From Candidatus Nitrotoga sp. LAW (GTDB taxonomy: Bacteria; Pseudomonadota; Gammaproteobacteria; Burkholderiales; Gallionellaceae): a stretch of DNA of 64,000 nucleotides. Under the pieces are notes generated by a model. The model saw nothing but the letters and a program-made list of their open reading frames with translations. It did no database searches and had not been told where the DNA came from. The DNA is taken from NCBI GenBank assembly GCA_003402315.1, contig QFXI01000022.1, forward strand, positions 52,410 to 116,409, in the 5' to 3' direction. Below are positions 9,910 to 21,104 of this stretch, one piece after another. How positions within the stretch are numbered: the first letter of the stretch is position 1; every line of letters begins with the position of its first letter. The position numbers and the translations under genes are program-made.

Positions 9910-10065
9910 TTATTTTTTCAAACCGTCAATGCAAGCTTGAATTTTGGCATGGTCACCAGCATGAGCCTTTTGGCATTCTTCCGCCGACTGAGGGGCATTT
10001 GCAAATGCCGGCAAACTCACAGCGGCTACCACAGCAAAAACCAGCATACCCATTAAGTTTTTCAT
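9910..10065 (-). CDS. Tiny secreted two-cysteine protein, copy B
   Basis: A 51-residue frame beginning MKNLMGMLVFAVVAAV, signal peptide ending near AFA, mature part with Cys31 and Cys45 and ending KIQACIDGLKK. A good ribosome site (AAGGAA, about 8 bases before the ATG) supports the start. It is the upstream and better-preserved member of the tandem pair, followed at once by a strong terminator. A Fur-box-like sequence and a perfect palindrome lie upstream, suggesting metal-dependent or stress-dependent expression. Function is unknown; a periplasmic peptide is the inference. Confidence 0.75.
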   Translation of the reverse strand: MKNLMGMLVFAVVAAVSLPAFANAPQSAEECQKAHAGDHAKIQACIDGLKK

Positions 10066-10143
10066 TAATTAATTTCCTTTAATAAAGTTAATTGAAAACT
10101 GACCTTATGCCAGTACTTAGCTAGTATGCAAAATTAATGCCAC

Positions 10144-10159
10144 TTGTTATATATAACAA
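10144..10159. promoter_or_regulatory. Perfect 16-bp palindrome, candidate operator
   Basis: TTGTTATATATAACAA is a perfect inverted repeat located 79 bases before the start of the small gene at 10065. The strand it serves is not certain, but the nearest start is on the minus strand. Such sites often bind dimeric regulators. AT-rich palindromes also occur by chance in DNA this AT-rich. Confidence 0.4.
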
Positions 10160-10176
10160 AAAAACAATATCTTATT

Positions 10177-10195
10177 GAAAATGAGAATCATACTT
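10177..10195. promoter_or_regulatory. Fur-box-like site
   Basis: GAAAATGAGAATCATACTT matches 14 of 19 positions of the Fur consensus (GATAATGATAATCATTATC), including the central AATGA-AATCAT core. It lies about 110 bases upstream of the start of the minus-strand small secreted gene at 10065, and more than 300 bases before rlmM. Iron control of the small genes is the reasonable inference. Confidence 0.5.
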
Positions 10196-10503
10196 AACTG
10201 ACATTAAAAATAATCATGTCGCTTATCAGGGACATTTTTTTATGGATACTCCTTAACATATTGAGTATAAATTAAATTATTAGTCTCCAGTTAGCGACAG
10301 TTAATTTTTACGCTAATAAAAAATCCTCCTGTAATTTTTTAAATCACACATTGCAGCATTACTGCTAAAACTTAAATGTAGACTTCTTTTCGTTGCATTC
10401 ATCAGCCAATTTTTGAGTTATTTAATGATGAATAATTAGTCAAATAAAGCTAACCATAGGCCAGAAACATATTAAAGATTGACATTGCCTACAGGGTGCT
10501 AAC
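10196..10503. other. AT-rich gene-free stretch before rlmM
   Basis: About 300 AT-rich bases with no reading frame I can support on either strand. They probably contain the rlmM promoter. I saw no repeat or RNA gene in them. Confidence 0.4.
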
Positions 10504-11550
10504 ATGCGCGCCATGAGTACACCGAATCCAACAAAATCACAACAATGGCTGCTGTATTGTCGCCCCGGCTTTGAACAAGATTGCCTGCAGGAAACACAGG
10601 CAGCGCCACTCGAAGTCAGTGCCAATAGCGGCTTTCTCATCCTTCAGGGCAAACCGCGCCTGAATTATGGCCAACTCGCCTTTACCCGCCAGCTGATCAC
10701 TCTGCTAGCCGAAGTAAGCGAGCTGCCCGATCGCGACCGCCTCACCCCCTTGCTAGCAGCCATACCCGATACACCTGCGCAATTCAGCGCACTGTGGCTG
10801 GAAACGCCGGACACTAACGATGGCAAAACCTTGTCCGGTTTTATCAAGCGCTTTCAACCCCTGCTGGAAGAAAAGCTGCGCGTCAGCGGACGTATGGCTG
10901 AAAATCTCCGCTTGCCCCGTCTGCATATCTTTTTTCCGGACAAGAATCGCGTGCTGATCGGTATAAGTGATCCGCAGAACAGCGCAGCAACAGCGATGGG
11001 TATCTTGCGTATGAAGATGCCTTATGAAGCGCCTAGTCGCTCTGTGCTCAAGCTGGCCGAAGCTTTCGAGGTGTTTTTATCCGAGGACGAAAAAACACAA
11101 TGGATCAGGCCGGGAATGCGCGCGGTAGACTTGGGTGCAGCGCCCGGTGGCTGGACTTGGCACCTGGTAAGTCTGGGTATGCAGGTGGAGGCCGTTGATA
11201 ATGGCCCGCTCAAAGGTGTAGTGGCCGATCACCCTTCGGTTAGACACCTGCGTCAAGATGGTTTCCGCTATCGTCCTAAACACGCGGTAGATTGGCTGGT
11301 ATGTGACATGATAGAGCAACCGGGACGGGTAGCCGCATTGATCGTTGACTGGGTCGCCAGTGGTTCAGCTAGCCGTGCCTTTTTCAACCTCAAACTACCG
11401 ATGAAGAAACGCGTGGAAGCCTTGAAAGAAGCGCTCGCCAGCATCCGCGAAGTACTGGATAAAAAAGGCTTTAAGTATCGCTTGCAAGCGAAGCAGCTAT
11501 ACCATGACCGTGAAGAAGTAACTGTGTTTCTGGCCAGGATTAAACGCTAA
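10504..11550 (+). CDS. rlmM: 23S rRNA 2'-O-ribose C2498 methyltransferase
   Basis: A 348-residue cytoplasmic methyltransferase that modifies the peptidyl-transferase region of 23S rRNA (E. coli C2498). An N-terminal THUMP-like part begins QQWLLYCRPGFEQDCLQE. The C-terminal RrmJ-like domain has the SAM site AVDLGAAPGGWTWHLVS, the motif DWLVCDMIEQP, and the catalytic lysine segment NLKLPMKKR. A second ATG at 10513 is equally possible as start. Length fits the family. Confidence 0.93.
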   Translation: MRAMSTPNPTKSQQWLLYCRPGFEQDCLQETQAAPLEVSANSGFLILQGKPRLNYGQLAFTRQLITLLAEVSELPDRDRLTPLLAAIPDTPAQFSALWLETPDTNDGKTLSGFIKRFQPLLEEKLRVSGRMAENLRLPRLHIFFPDKNRVLIGISDPQNSAATAMGILRMKMPYEAPSRSVLKLAEAFEVFLSEDEKTQWIRPGMRAVDLGAAPGGWTWHLVSLGMQVEAVDNGPLKGVVADHPSVRHLRQDGFRYRPKHAVDWLVCDMIEQPGRVAALIVDWVASGSASRAFFNLKLPMKKRVEALKEALASIREVLDKKGFKYRLQAKQLYHDREEVTVFLARIKR

Positions 11551-11671
11551 AAAAGGGTTGCCAAGCCATGCTGTTAAAGGGGTTGATGCCGTACCCTTTC
11601 TTCCTGGCCGGGTATCCACTCAAATAATCCATGTTAGAATTATCCAGCCACAATACTATATAAGGAATTTT

Positions 11672-11908
11672 ATGCTACACGAATATCGCGACATTATTAC
11701 CCAAATGAAACAAAATAATGCAGCTAATGCTCATTTTTTGAAAATTTTCGATAAACACAATGCGCTTGATAGTCAAATCACCAAAGCTGAAAACGGCGAA
11801 GTTCATTTGACTGATAATGAACTTGAAATACTTAAAAAAGAAAAACTGCTTCTCAAAGATGAAGCTTACACATTGATCATGCGTTACAAAAAAGAACACA
11901 ATCTTTAA
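11672..11908 (+). CDS. YdcH family (DUF465) small coiled-coil protein
   Basis: A 78-residue highly charged helical protein beginning MLHEYRDIITQMKQNNAANAH and ending with a lysine-rich segment. The pattern (FxxxFdkHnaLDxqItkaE, LKKEKLLLKDEAYTLI) is that of the DUF465/YdcH family. The ATG at 11672 has a good ribosome site (AAGGA, 5 bases before). The longer frame from 11558 has no such support. YdcH proteins are abundant in proteobacteria but their function is not settled. Confidence 0.85.
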   Translation: MLHEYRDIITQMKQNNAANAHFLKIFDKHNALDSQITKAENGEVHLTDNELEILKKEKLLLKDEAYTLIMRYKKEHNL

Positions 11909-12357
11909 ATTCTCTGTTCCCAGACTACTTATTATCCCTAGGTAGTCAGTCAATTCTATCAGGCAACAAAGCTAAAACCTTCATCGCAAGAATTAAGAGG
12001 GGCAGTTCTGCTAAATTTTATGTATGGCCGCCCGCACATCCATATTGATGACGTACCGCTACACATTGGGCAATCTGTCATCCTCCGTCTTTGGGCGGAA
12101 CGAAGCAGCAAAATCCACTGCGACAAAGCGTTGCATTTGCAATTGTTCGGTGGTCGTTACGACCCTTGTACGCCGGCAAAAGGATCCACTTGCCGGGCTG
12201 AAGCTCGCTCTTGATACGGCTACAAGGCCTGGGGGAGCGTCCCCAATAGTGGCGTTCTATTTAGCACTAACAGCGTCTGTGTAATTCTTGACCCGACAGT
12301 AAACGTACTGCTAAGATACCCAGTGAATCACTCAACTAAATTTTTAGAGGCTATAAC
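11909..12357. other. Gene-free stretch between ydcH-like gene and grxD
   Basis: About 450 bases. Two overlapping short frames (12020-12214 and 12024-12284) exist here, but neither has a ribosome site or a recognisable family. The GC-richer middle (about 12020-12240) differs from its AT-rich flanks and may be a decayed gene piece. The last 60 bases should hold the grxD promoter. Confidence 0.35.
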
Positions 12358-12666
12358 ATGGACGTACAAGAGTTAATCAAAGAACAAGTAAGTAGCTATC
12401 CTGTGGTGTTATATATGAAAGGCACGCCAGAATCTCCACAATGTGGCTTTTCTGCAAATGTGGTGCAAGTGCTCAATGCATGCGGTGTATCAGGCCTTTT
12501 TACTGTTAACGTGCTTGCTGATCCAGAAATTCGTCAAGGCATCAAGGATTATTCTGATTGGCCAACCGTTCCTCAACTCTATATCCATGGCAAATTTGTC
12601 GGTGGCTCCGACATCGTGAGTGAAATGTATAAAAATGGAGAGTTGAAAAGATTACTCCATTCCTAG
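12358..12666 (+). CDS. grxD: Monothiol glutaredoxin (Grx4 type)
   Basis: A 102-residue CGFS-type glutaredoxin. Visible signatures are LYMKGTPESPQCGFSANVVQ with the active-site CGFS, the cis-proline segment WPTVPQLYIHGKFVGGSDI, and the GELKRLL tail. Family members bind a [2Fe-2S] cluster with glutathione and act in iron-sulfur delivery and iron sensing, so it fits with the large iron-sulfur cluster later in the window, though it is 35 kb away. It has its own terminator. Confidence 0.96.
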   Translation: MDVQELIKEQVSSYPVVLYMKGTPESPQCGFSANVVQVLNACGVSGLFTVNVLADPEIRQGIKDYSDWPTVPQLYIHGKFVGGSDIVSEMYKNGELKRLLHS

Positions 12667-12697
12667 AGAAATGTTTTTAGGTATTGGATTTTTTCTG

Positions 12698-12721
12698 GGC
12701 GGCCGCAAGGTCGCCTTTTTT
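12698..12721 (+). terminator. Rho-independent terminator of grxD
   Basis: Seven-base-pair stem (GGCGGCC/GGTCGCC, one G-U pair) with a GCAA tetraloop, followed by six T on the plus strand, about 30 bases after the grxD stop. On the minus strand no T-run follows, so it serves grxD rather than argH. Confidence 0.85.
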
Positions 12722-12726
12722 GATAT

Positions 12727-14121
<1,395 letters not shown>

Positions 14122-14175
14122 CGTCTCTTGTCCAGAATGTGCGGTATATACAGAGATATATCTGTCATACCAAAT

Positions 14176-15207
14176 ATGCAAAGTATAAATCAAAACACGT
14201 TACCTGATTTTCGTAACTTGGGTGTCATGTTACGGAGTCTGTTGCTAGCCAATGGCATGGGACTGTTGGTTGCCATTGCACAAGCATCATCCTGGCAGGA
14301 TATTGTAGGGCGCCTGGTAAACATTTCAGCGCTGTTGCAACCCGTGTTGTTGTTGAATTTGTCACTGTTGTTCATGCTCAGCCCTTGGCTAGCACGACTA
14401 ACCTACAAACAGGGAGCCACTGTAGTGTTGCTATTAGCGATGGCTGTCACACTGATGATTTACCATTTGGGTGACACGCTATCTATTTACACCATAGGGC
14501 ATGGAAATTTCCATTCTGAGCGCATTGTCTTGCTTGGTAGTGTTATTGCGGGTCTTTTGTTAATCTATTTTCGCTTTCGTGCCTATCCGCTTTCCCCTGC
14601 CCTGGATGCAGCGCGCTTGCAAGCCTTGCAGGCCCGTATCCGCCCGCACTTTTTGTTTAACAGTATCAATGCGGTGCTGGGCATTGTTCGCGTCGACCCT
14701 AAGCGTGCTGAGACCGCGTTGGAAGATATGGCCGATTTGTTTCGTATGGCGATGGCCCACGATGGCGATTTAGTGACGGTACGACGAGAAGTAGCGCTTG
14801 CACGTCAGTATCTTGCGCTGGAACAATTACGCTTGGGCGAACGTCTAAAGGTCAACTGGTGTACCGAAAATATGCCGGATGATGCGTTACTGCCCCCGCT
14901 GATACTACAGCCTTTGCTTGAAAATGCCGTATACCACGGTATTGAGCCGCTGGCTGAAGGCGGGCTGGTCGATATCAAACTGTATCGCAACGGCAATGAA
15001 ATGCACCTTGAAATGTATAATCCACGTCAAGAACAAGGTAGCCACCATATAGGCAATAAAATTGCATTGAGCAATATCCGTGAACGTTTAGCGCTGCAAT
15101 TCGATACCGAAGCAAGTTATACAGTGGAAATTGGCAAGAATTTTTACCGTGTGCATATCAAGCTGCCCTATGTTAAGGAATCCCCACAGCCCCCGTCCTC
15201 CTTGTGA
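14176..15207 (+). CDS. algZ: LytS/AlgZ-type sensor histidine kinase
   Basis: A membrane sensor with four or so N-terminal hydrophobic segments and a cytoplasmic His_kinase domain. The phospho-acceptor motif is [19 protein letters not shown], and the ATPase part has [19 protein letters not shown] and [13 protein letters not shown]. The ATG at 14176 gives 343 residues; earlier in-frame starts overlap argH. The response-regulator gene follows 72 bases later. In pseudomonads the equivalent pair controls alginate and pili. In betaproteobacteria the target is usually unknown, so the symbol reflects family only. Confidence 0.88.
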   Translation: MQSINQNTLPDFRNLGVMLRSLLLANGMGLLVAIAQASSWQDIVGRLVNISALLQPVLLLNLSLLFMLSPWLARLTYKQGATVVLLLAMAVTLMIYHLGDTLSIYTIGHGNFHSERIVLLGSVIAGLLLIYFRFRAYPLSPALDAARLQALQARIRPHFLFNSINAVLGIVRVDPKRAETALEDMADLFRMAMAHDGDLVTVRREVALARQYLALEQLRLGERLKVNWCTENMPDDALLPPLILQPLLENAVYHGIEPLAEGGLVDIKLYRNGNEMHLEMYNPRQEQGSHHIGNKIALSNIRERLALQFDTEASYTVEIGKNFYRVHIKLPYVKESPQPPSSL

Positions 15208-15279
15208 GAGAACAAGAGTAAAAACGCTTGTGTGGGAAACGAAAGGGATGTTGTCTGGTGTTATTTCAAGGAGAGCTCA

Positions 15280-16044
15280 ATGAATGATGTTGAAACCCCC
15301 CTTACTGTTTTTATAGTGGATGACGAACCGCCTGCACGCAATCGCCTCAAGGATTTGCTTACCGATTGCGCCGCACAACTGCCGCTGCAATTAATGGGTG
15401 AAGCAGGCAACGGACACGAGGCGCTGGATAAGTTATCTGAAATGCAGGTTGATGTCGTTTTGGTAGATATTCGAATGCCGAAAATGGATGGAATCGAACT
15501 GGCGCAGCATCTCAACAAGCTACCTAAACCACCAGCAATCATTTTCACTACTGCTTATGATGTTTACGCCATTCAGGCTTTTGAGTTGCATGCCGTTGAC
15601 TATCTGCTTAAACCTATTCGGCTTGGGCGTTTATCCGAGGCTCTTATACGCGCGCGTTCTGCCGTGCCCGTACAAAACGAAAAATTACAGAAACTCACTC
15701 CTGAACCGCGCAAAAATCTTGCAATTCACGAACGGGGTAAGGTTCATCTTATTCCTATAGAACACGTGCTATACCTGCGTGCCGAACTGAAATACATCAC
15801 TATCCGCACCGCGGAACGCGAATATCTGACTGAGGAATCACTTAGCGCACTGGAAAAAGAATTTGCCACACGTTTCATTCGTATCCACCGTAATTGCTTG
15901 GTGGCGAAAAATGAGATCGTCGGTTTTGAAAAAGTTGTCGATGAAAAAAGTGGTGATTCACACTGGACAGTGAATCTCAAAAACTTGCACGAGATGTTGC
16001 CAATCAGCCGCAGGCAGCAGTTTATTGTGAAAGAGTTTGGCTAG
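15280..16044 (+). CDS. algR: LytR/AlgR-type response regulator
   Basis: A 254-residue regulator with an N-terminal receiver domain (FIVDDEPPARNRL, phospho-acceptor Asp in VLVDIRMPKMDG, conserved Thr in FTTAYD, Lys in YLLKPI) and a C-terminal LytTR DNA-binding domain (HERGKVHLIPIEHVLYLRAELKY, RFIRIHRNCLVA). The start at 15280 has a clear ribosome site (AAGGAG, 6 bases before), which decides against an upstream GTG at 15232. It pairs with the kinase gene just before it. Confidence 0.9.
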   Translation: MNDVETPLTVFIVDDEPPARNRLKDLLTDCAAQLPLQLMGEAGNGHEALDKLSEMQVDVVLVDIRMPKMDGIELAQHLNKLPKPPAIIFTTAYDVYAIQAFELHAVDYLLKPIRLGRLSEALIRARSAVPVQNEKLQKLTPEPRKNLAIHERGKVHLIPIEHVLYLRAELKYITIRTAEREYLTEESLSALEKEFATRFIRIHRNCLVAKNEIVGFEKVVDEKSGDSHWTVNLKNLHEMLPISRRQQFIVKEFG

Positions 16045-16196
16045 GTGGTTGGCAGAACCACGCTTTATTCATCTTGCCAACTTAACCAAAATTAAAATTT
16101 ATTGCATCTAAAGTGCAAACGGATGTTTGTAAATTGCTTGAATGTATCAAACAACCCTCCAGAGGCTACATAAAAGAATGGCAATCGATTGCCCAA

Positions 16197-18971
16197 CTAT
16201 CCGCTATTCCGCAGTCCCGCCGCAATTCCGTTAATGGTCAGGTGTATCGCACGTTTCACCAGATAATGGGTGTCGCCCGAGCGATGGCGGTGTAATAACC
16301 CCACTTGCAGGTGGTTAAGCGGGTCGATATAGGGAGTACGCGTAGTAAGGCTGCGCGCCAAAGTTGGATTACCTTCCAGCAAAGTGGTTGCGCCAGTGAT
16401 GGCAAATAGCATATCCACAGTCCGTTGCCATTCAGTCTCTATCATGTTAAAAATGGTGTGACGCAGGGCTTCATCCGGTACCAGTTCGGCATAACGTGAG
16501 GCAATGCCCATGTCGGTTTTGGACAAAACCATGTCCATGTTGGAGAGCAGGCCGCGAAAAAATGCCCAGTTTTTGTACATGGCTTGTAACTGTTGCAGCC
16601 CAGCTTCACCTTCACGTTCAATAAATTGTTGTATTGCACTGCCAAAACCATACCAGCCAGGCAACAATACACGATTCAAGCTCCAACTAAACACCCAAGG
16701 AATAGCACGTAAGTCTTCGATGTTGTTGGATGCCTTGCGCGAGGAAGGACGGCTGCCGATATTGAGTTCAGCAATTTCCCGAATTGGGGTAGCGGCAAAA
16801 AAATAATCGGTAAAACCGGGAGTCTCATATACCAGCTTGCGGTAGGCAGCGAAAGCATCCAGGCTAAGCGCTTCCGCAATGCGGAGGTATTCCGGCATAG
16901 GGCTGTTGTCACCATGATCACCATGATGATGCAATAATGTAGCCTCCATAGTGGCGGCGATAAGAATTTCCAGATTACGCCGCCCGATGTCAGGGTCAGA
17001 GTATTTACTGGCGATAACTTCACCCTGCTCGGTAATGCGAATTTGGGCGTTTACGCTGCCCGGCGGCTGCGCTAAGATAGCCTCGTAACTTGGGCCGCCG
17101 CCACGCCCCACTGTGCCTCCTCGGCCATGGAAAAGACGCAATTCAACGCCATGATTTTTGAACACCTTAACCAGCTCGAGTTCAGCCTTATATAGTTCCC
17201 AATTGGCAGTAAGGTAACCGCCATCTTTGTTGCTGTCGGAATAACCCAGCATGACTTCTTGTGTATCACCGCGACTCTTTAATAATTCACGGTAAAGTGG
17301 AATAGAAAATAATTCATTCATGATTACGCCGCAAATACGCAAATCGGCGATAGTCTCAAATAACGGAATGATATTGAGGTGCAGCTCATGGCCGCTGCCC
17401 AGCAAACCGACCTGTTGTAGCATTAAAGCCACTTCGAGCAAGTCGCTTACTGCATCAGTCTTGGAAATGATGTAGTTAGGCAATGCGACGTGACCGAAAC
17501 GGTGGTGGATTTTTGCGGCCACTTGCATTAAACGTAGCTCACTTTGAACAATATCAGAGAACTGTTCCAAATCGCTGATCAATGTTTTGCCTGCCTGCAA
17601 TGCCTTGATTAGGGCATTGCGACGGCCTGCCTCATCTAATTTGGAGTAATCGGTGTCGCCCGCTTTAGCGAGTAATTCACTCACTACCTGTTCATGCACG
17701 CCACTGTGCTGGCGCATATCCAACGGCGCGAGATGGAAGCCGAATACCTCGGCGGCGCGGCGCAGATAAGCCATTCGTCCGCGTGCCAGATACAATGCGC
17801 CATGTTGTTCCAGCGAGTGAATGATAATATCAAGATCGGCAATATATTCTTGCGCATTAGCGTAAGGTTTTGTATCCCGGCCAACGGCACGCAGGTGCTT
17901 GACGTGGTGCCCGAGTTGCTCTGTCGTAGCCACCAAACGTGAGTAGATGGCAATCAGCGCGCGACGATAGGGTTCATCTTCGCGGCTTATCGCTTTGTCC
18001 GGCGATTGCGCGGAAAACTCTGTTAATTCTATGCTGACATTTACCCACCGAGTAGACAGGCTGAGCCGCGTACCAAGCAGATGGGTTTCCGTTAGATAAT
18101 GTTCCAGTATCGTAGCCGAATGCCGCATTGCGGCATCCAACATGACTTGGTGCGTGACAAATGGATTGCCATCGCGGTCACCTCCGATCCAACTACCGAT
18201 GCGTAGAAATGGCGGAACGCGCAGGCGCTTGCCGAAACGTACTTCTATCTGTTTTTCCAAACTGGCATAAATCTTGGGGATTTCACTGAAGAAAGTATAG
18301 CGATAATAGGCTAAGCCATTCTTTACTTCATCCGGCACTGTTAGTTTTGATGTGCGCAACATGCGCGTGTGCCACAGGATCAGCACGAAGCGGCGCAGTG
18401 CTTCCTCATTGTCGGCAAGTTCATCCGGCGTCATATCGATCCGATCGCGATCTGATAGCAAACTGGCGATGATGAGCTGGCAGTCGAGGATGCTCTTTCG
18501 TTGCACCTCGGTAGGATGTGCGGTGAGCACCGGTGAAATCAGCGCCTTGTTGAGAAAAGCCTGCATGGCCTCAGCAGAAATATGCTTTTCCTGTATACGA
18601 TCAAGAGCAAGTTGCACACTTCCCTCTTGTGGCGGTGAACCGGCATTGAGATGCGCGCGGCGACGACGGTTATGGTGCAAGTCTTCAGCAATGTTGGATA
18701 ATTGTGAGAAATAACTGAAAGCACGGACTACGGATAAGGTATCGCGTGGTGACAATGCATCCAAGATTTGCTCCAATTGATCGCGATCGCGTTCATCTTG
18801 GGTCTTACGGAAATGCACTGCACAGCGCCGTACGTTCTCAACTAAGTCGAAGGTTTTTTCGCCTTCCTGTTCGCGTAATGTGTCACCAAGGATACGTCCG
18901 AGTAGGCGAATGTCTTCTCGTAATGGCATGTCTTTAAAGGATATATCAGCAGGCGTGGCGAGCAAGTTCAT
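16197..18971 (-). CDS. ppc: Phosphoenolpyruvate carboxylase
   Basis: Anaplerotic enzyme: carboxylates PEP with bicarbonate to oxaloacetate. The 924-residue length is normal. Catalytic landmarks are VLTAHPTEVQRKS, GGDRDGNPFVT, GYSDSNKDGGYL, LFHGRGGTVGRGGGPSY, and the allosteric C-terminal LTINGIAAGLRNSG. It is divergent from hemC with about 115 bases between starts. This is an ordinary housekeeping gene with no sign of damage. Confidence 0.97.
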   Translation of the reverse strand: MNLLATPADISFKDMPLREDIRLLGRILGDTLREQEGEKTFDLVENVRRCAVHFRKTQDERDRDQLEQILDALSPRDTLSVVRAFSYFSQLSNIAEDLHHNRRRRAHLNAGSPPQEGSVQLALDRIQEKHISAEAMQAFLNKALISPVLTAHPTEVQRKSILDCQLIIASLLSDRDRIDMTPDELADNEEALRRFVLILWHTRMLRTSKLTVPDEVKNGLAYYRYTFFSEIPKIYASLEKQIEVRFGKRLRVPPFLRIGSWIGGDRDGNPFVTHQVMLDAAMRHSATILEHYLTETHLLGTRLSLSTRWVNVSIELTEFSAQSPDKAISREDEPYRRALIAIYSRLVATTEQLGHHVKHLRAVGRDTKPYANAQEYIADLDIIIHSLEQHGALYLARGRMAYLRRAAEVFGFHLAPLDMRQHSGVHEQVVSELLAKAGDTDYSKLDEAGRRNALIKALQAGKTLISDLEQFSDIVQSELRLMQVAAKIHHRFGHVALPNYIISKTDAVSDLLEVALMLQQVGLLGSGHELHLNIIPLFETIADLRICGVIMNELFSIPLYRELLKSRGDTQEVMLGYSDSNKDGGYLTANWELYKAELELVKVFKNHGVELRLFHGRGGTVGRGGGPSYEAILAQPPGSVNAQIRITEQGEVIASKYSDPDIGRRNLEILIAATMEATLLHHHGDHGDNSPMPEYLRIAEALSLDAFAAYRKLVYETPGFTDYFFAATPIREIAELNIGSRPSSRKASNNIEDLRAIPWVFSWSLNRVLLPGWYGFGSAIQQFIEREGEAGLQQLQAMYKNWAFFRGLLSNMDMVLSKTDMGIASRYAELVPDEALRHTIFNMIETEWQRTVDMLFAITGATTLLEGNPTLARSLTTRTPYIDPLNHLQVGLLHRHRSGDTHYLVKRAIHLTINGIAAGLRNSG

Positions 18972-19086
18972 GGTATTTATCTTCTAAAACAGGTGTCTTC
19001 TACAACATACGGTATAACGCGCGCGCAATAGGCTCATGTTAGAATGCGGCGCAATCGAATTTACAACTAAAGATTCAGGAAAACCA

Positions 19087-20031
19087 ATGAATCAGGTATC
19101 TCAGGCGCAAGCCGCCCCCGCAAAACTGGTCATCGTATCGCGTGAAAGCGCGTTGGCAATGTGGCAGGCAGAATTTATCCGTGATCGGCTACGTGCATTA
19201 TACCAACAAACCGAAATCAGCATATTGGGCATGACCACGCAAGGCGATCAAATTCTTGACGTAACGCTGTCTAAAATCGGTGGCAAGGGTTTATTCGTAA
19301 AAGAGCTTGAGACTGCATTGGAAGATGGGCGCGCTGATATTGCGGTGCACTCGCTGAAGGATATGCCAATGCACTTGCCACAGGGATTTATGTTGGCCTG
19401 CATTGACAAGCGTGAAGATGCGCGCGATGCCTTTGTTTCTAACCTCCATGCCAATCTCGAATCGCTACCGCCGGGCAGTGTGGTAGGCACTTCGAGCTTA
19501 CGCCGTGAAAGCCAGCTGCGTGCACGTTTCCCCCATCTGAAAATTGAGTCATTGCGAGGTAATGTACAGACCCGTTTGCGTAAACTGGACGAGGGCAAAT
19601 ACGCCGCCATTATCCTTGCCGCTGCGGGTTTGAAGCGTTTGGGCTTGGGCGATCGTATCCGCGATTTAATTTCTCCTGAGAACAGCCTGCCGGCAGTAGG
19701 GCAGGGTGCGCTTGGCATTGAATGCCTTATTTCCCGCCCCGACTTGGAAGTGTTGTTGCGTCCACTGCACCATGCAGATACCGCTACTTGTGTGCAGGCG
19801 GAACGTGCCTTGAGCCGTGCATTGGCAGGTAGCTGCCAGGTACCGCTAGGTGGTTTTGCAGAAATAGTGGATGGCGAACTACACTTGCGGGGTTTTGTCG
19901 GCAGCCCGGATGGTAAGCGCATGGCATATGCCAAACTATGTGGTACGACTACTAACCCTGAAGCATTGGGTAATGCCGTGGCGCAAGCATTACGCGCACA
20001 AGGCGCGGATGATATTCTTGCGGCTTTATGA
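19087..20031 (+). CDS. hemC: Hydroxymethylbilane synthase (porphobilinogen deaminase)
   Basis: Condenses four porphobilinogens to hydroxymethylbilane in haem synthesis. The start at 19087 (314 residues) is supported by AGGAAA just before. Motifs: [67 protein letters not shown], and the dipyrromethane-cofactor cysteine in [12 protein letters not shown]. It is the first gene of a hemC-hemD-hemX-hemY run, though a 164-base gap follows before hemD. Confidence 0.97.
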   Translation: MNQVSQAQAAPAKLVIVSRESALAMWQAEFIRDRLRALYQQTEISILGMTTQGDQILDVTLSKIGGKGLFVKELETALEDGRADIAVHSLKDMPMHLPQGFMLACIDKREDARDAFVSNLHANLESLPPGSVVGTSSLRRESQLRARFPHLKIESLRGNVQTRLRKLDEGKYAAIILAAAGLKRLGLGDRIRDLISPENSLPAVGQGALGIECLISRPDLEVLLRPLHHADTATCVQAERALSRALAGSCQVPLGGFAEIVDGELHLRGFVGSPDGKRMAYAKLCGTTTNPEALGNAVAQALRAQGADDILAAL

Positions 20032-20195
20032 AATTCAACACAACAATTCACTGTAGAGACCTAGCAATACAAATAATACAATTTATTTTTGGCAGAAATC
20101 ACTCTTTACCAAAAAATGGGGGGCTCAAGTTTTTTGCCCAAATTTTTTAAGCCTACACCGCCACATCTCTGCGATAAAACAAAACTTATTTTGAC

Positions 20196-21104
20196 ATGAC
20201 GCAACAACAGCCACTAACCGGGTTAAACATTGTAGTGACCCGGCCGCGCGGGCAGGCGAAAAATTTGGCGCAATGCATAATGCAAGCTGGTGGGCAAGTC
20301 ATCCTATTTCCCTTGCTGGAAATCAGTCCGGTGCTTGATCCGCAATCTTTGCACGCGCTTATCGCCCGTCTGCACGAATTCAATCTTGCTATTTTCGTTA
20401 GCCCCAATGCCGTGCGTTATGGCATGGAAGCGATTATTACTGCAAGCAACGCTGTTTCTCCCAGCCAGCTTAGTTTTCCCAGCTTCTTTCCGCTAGCCGA
20501 TGGATCAGATATAACCAATAAAGTGGAGGAGGGTCACGCTAATGTTTTAACTAAACAATACAATGCGTTGCCCGCAACCTTAAAAATTGCAGCAGTAGGT
20601 CAAGGCAGTGTTCGAGCATTGCGTGATTACGGTGTAACAAATGTCATCGCGCCACAAGATCGTTTCGATAGCGAGGCATTACTGGCGCTACCGGAATTAA
20701 AACAGACTGCAGGCTGGCGTGTGGTCATTTTTCGCGGCAATGGCGGACGTAAGCTATTGGGCGACACCCTTAATGCGCGCGGTGCCGAGGTCGAGTACGC
20801 GACGTGCTACCAACGTGCCAAGCCACATCAAAACGCCACCATGTTGATTGCTGCCAGTCCAGATGCCATTACAGTGACCAGCAGTGAAGCTTTAGGATAT
20901 TTGTGGGATATGCTGGATAGCATGGCGAAAAAACAATTGGCCGCTGTACCCTTATTTGTACCGCATGCACGCATTGCTGAAACTGCACATAAATTGGGTT
21001 GGAGTGAGGTGGTGTTGACTGGGGAAGGGGATGACGGTTTGATATCAGGTTTGATAGCATGGGCAAAGAAAAATGCTTCAAACAAAATTGGAAATAAGTT
21101 ATGA
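20196..21104 (+). CDS. hemD: Uroporphyrinogen-III synthase
   Basis: Closes and inverts ring D of hydroxymethylbilane to make uroporphyrinogen III. The protein has 302 residues; the family is poorly conserved, but the N-terminal IVVTRPRGQAKNLAQ, the middle FVSPNAVRYGM and the C-terminal AITVTSSEALGYL segments are typical. Its stop overlaps the hemX start by four bases (ATGA), which supports coupling. Confidence 0.92.
   Translation: MTQQQPLTGLNIVVTRPRGQAKNLAQCIMQAGGQVILFPLLEISPVLDPQSLHALIARLHEFNLAIFVSPNAVRYGMEAIITASNAVSPSQLSFPSFFPLADGSDITNKVEEGHANVLTKQYNALPATLKIAAVGQGSVRALRDYGVTNVIAPQDRFDSEALLALPELKQTAGWRVVIFRGNGGRKLLGDTLNARGAEVEYATCYQRAKPHQNATMLIAASPDAITVTSSEALGYLWDMLDSMAKKQLAAVPLFVPHARIAETAHKLGWSEVVLTGEGDDGLISGLIAWAKKNASNKIGNKL

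Noticed and set aside
12020..12284. Overlapping plus-strand frames between ydcH-like gene and grxD
   Set aside because: Neither has a ribosome site, and the two conflict. The stretch might be a decayed gene but no family could be named.
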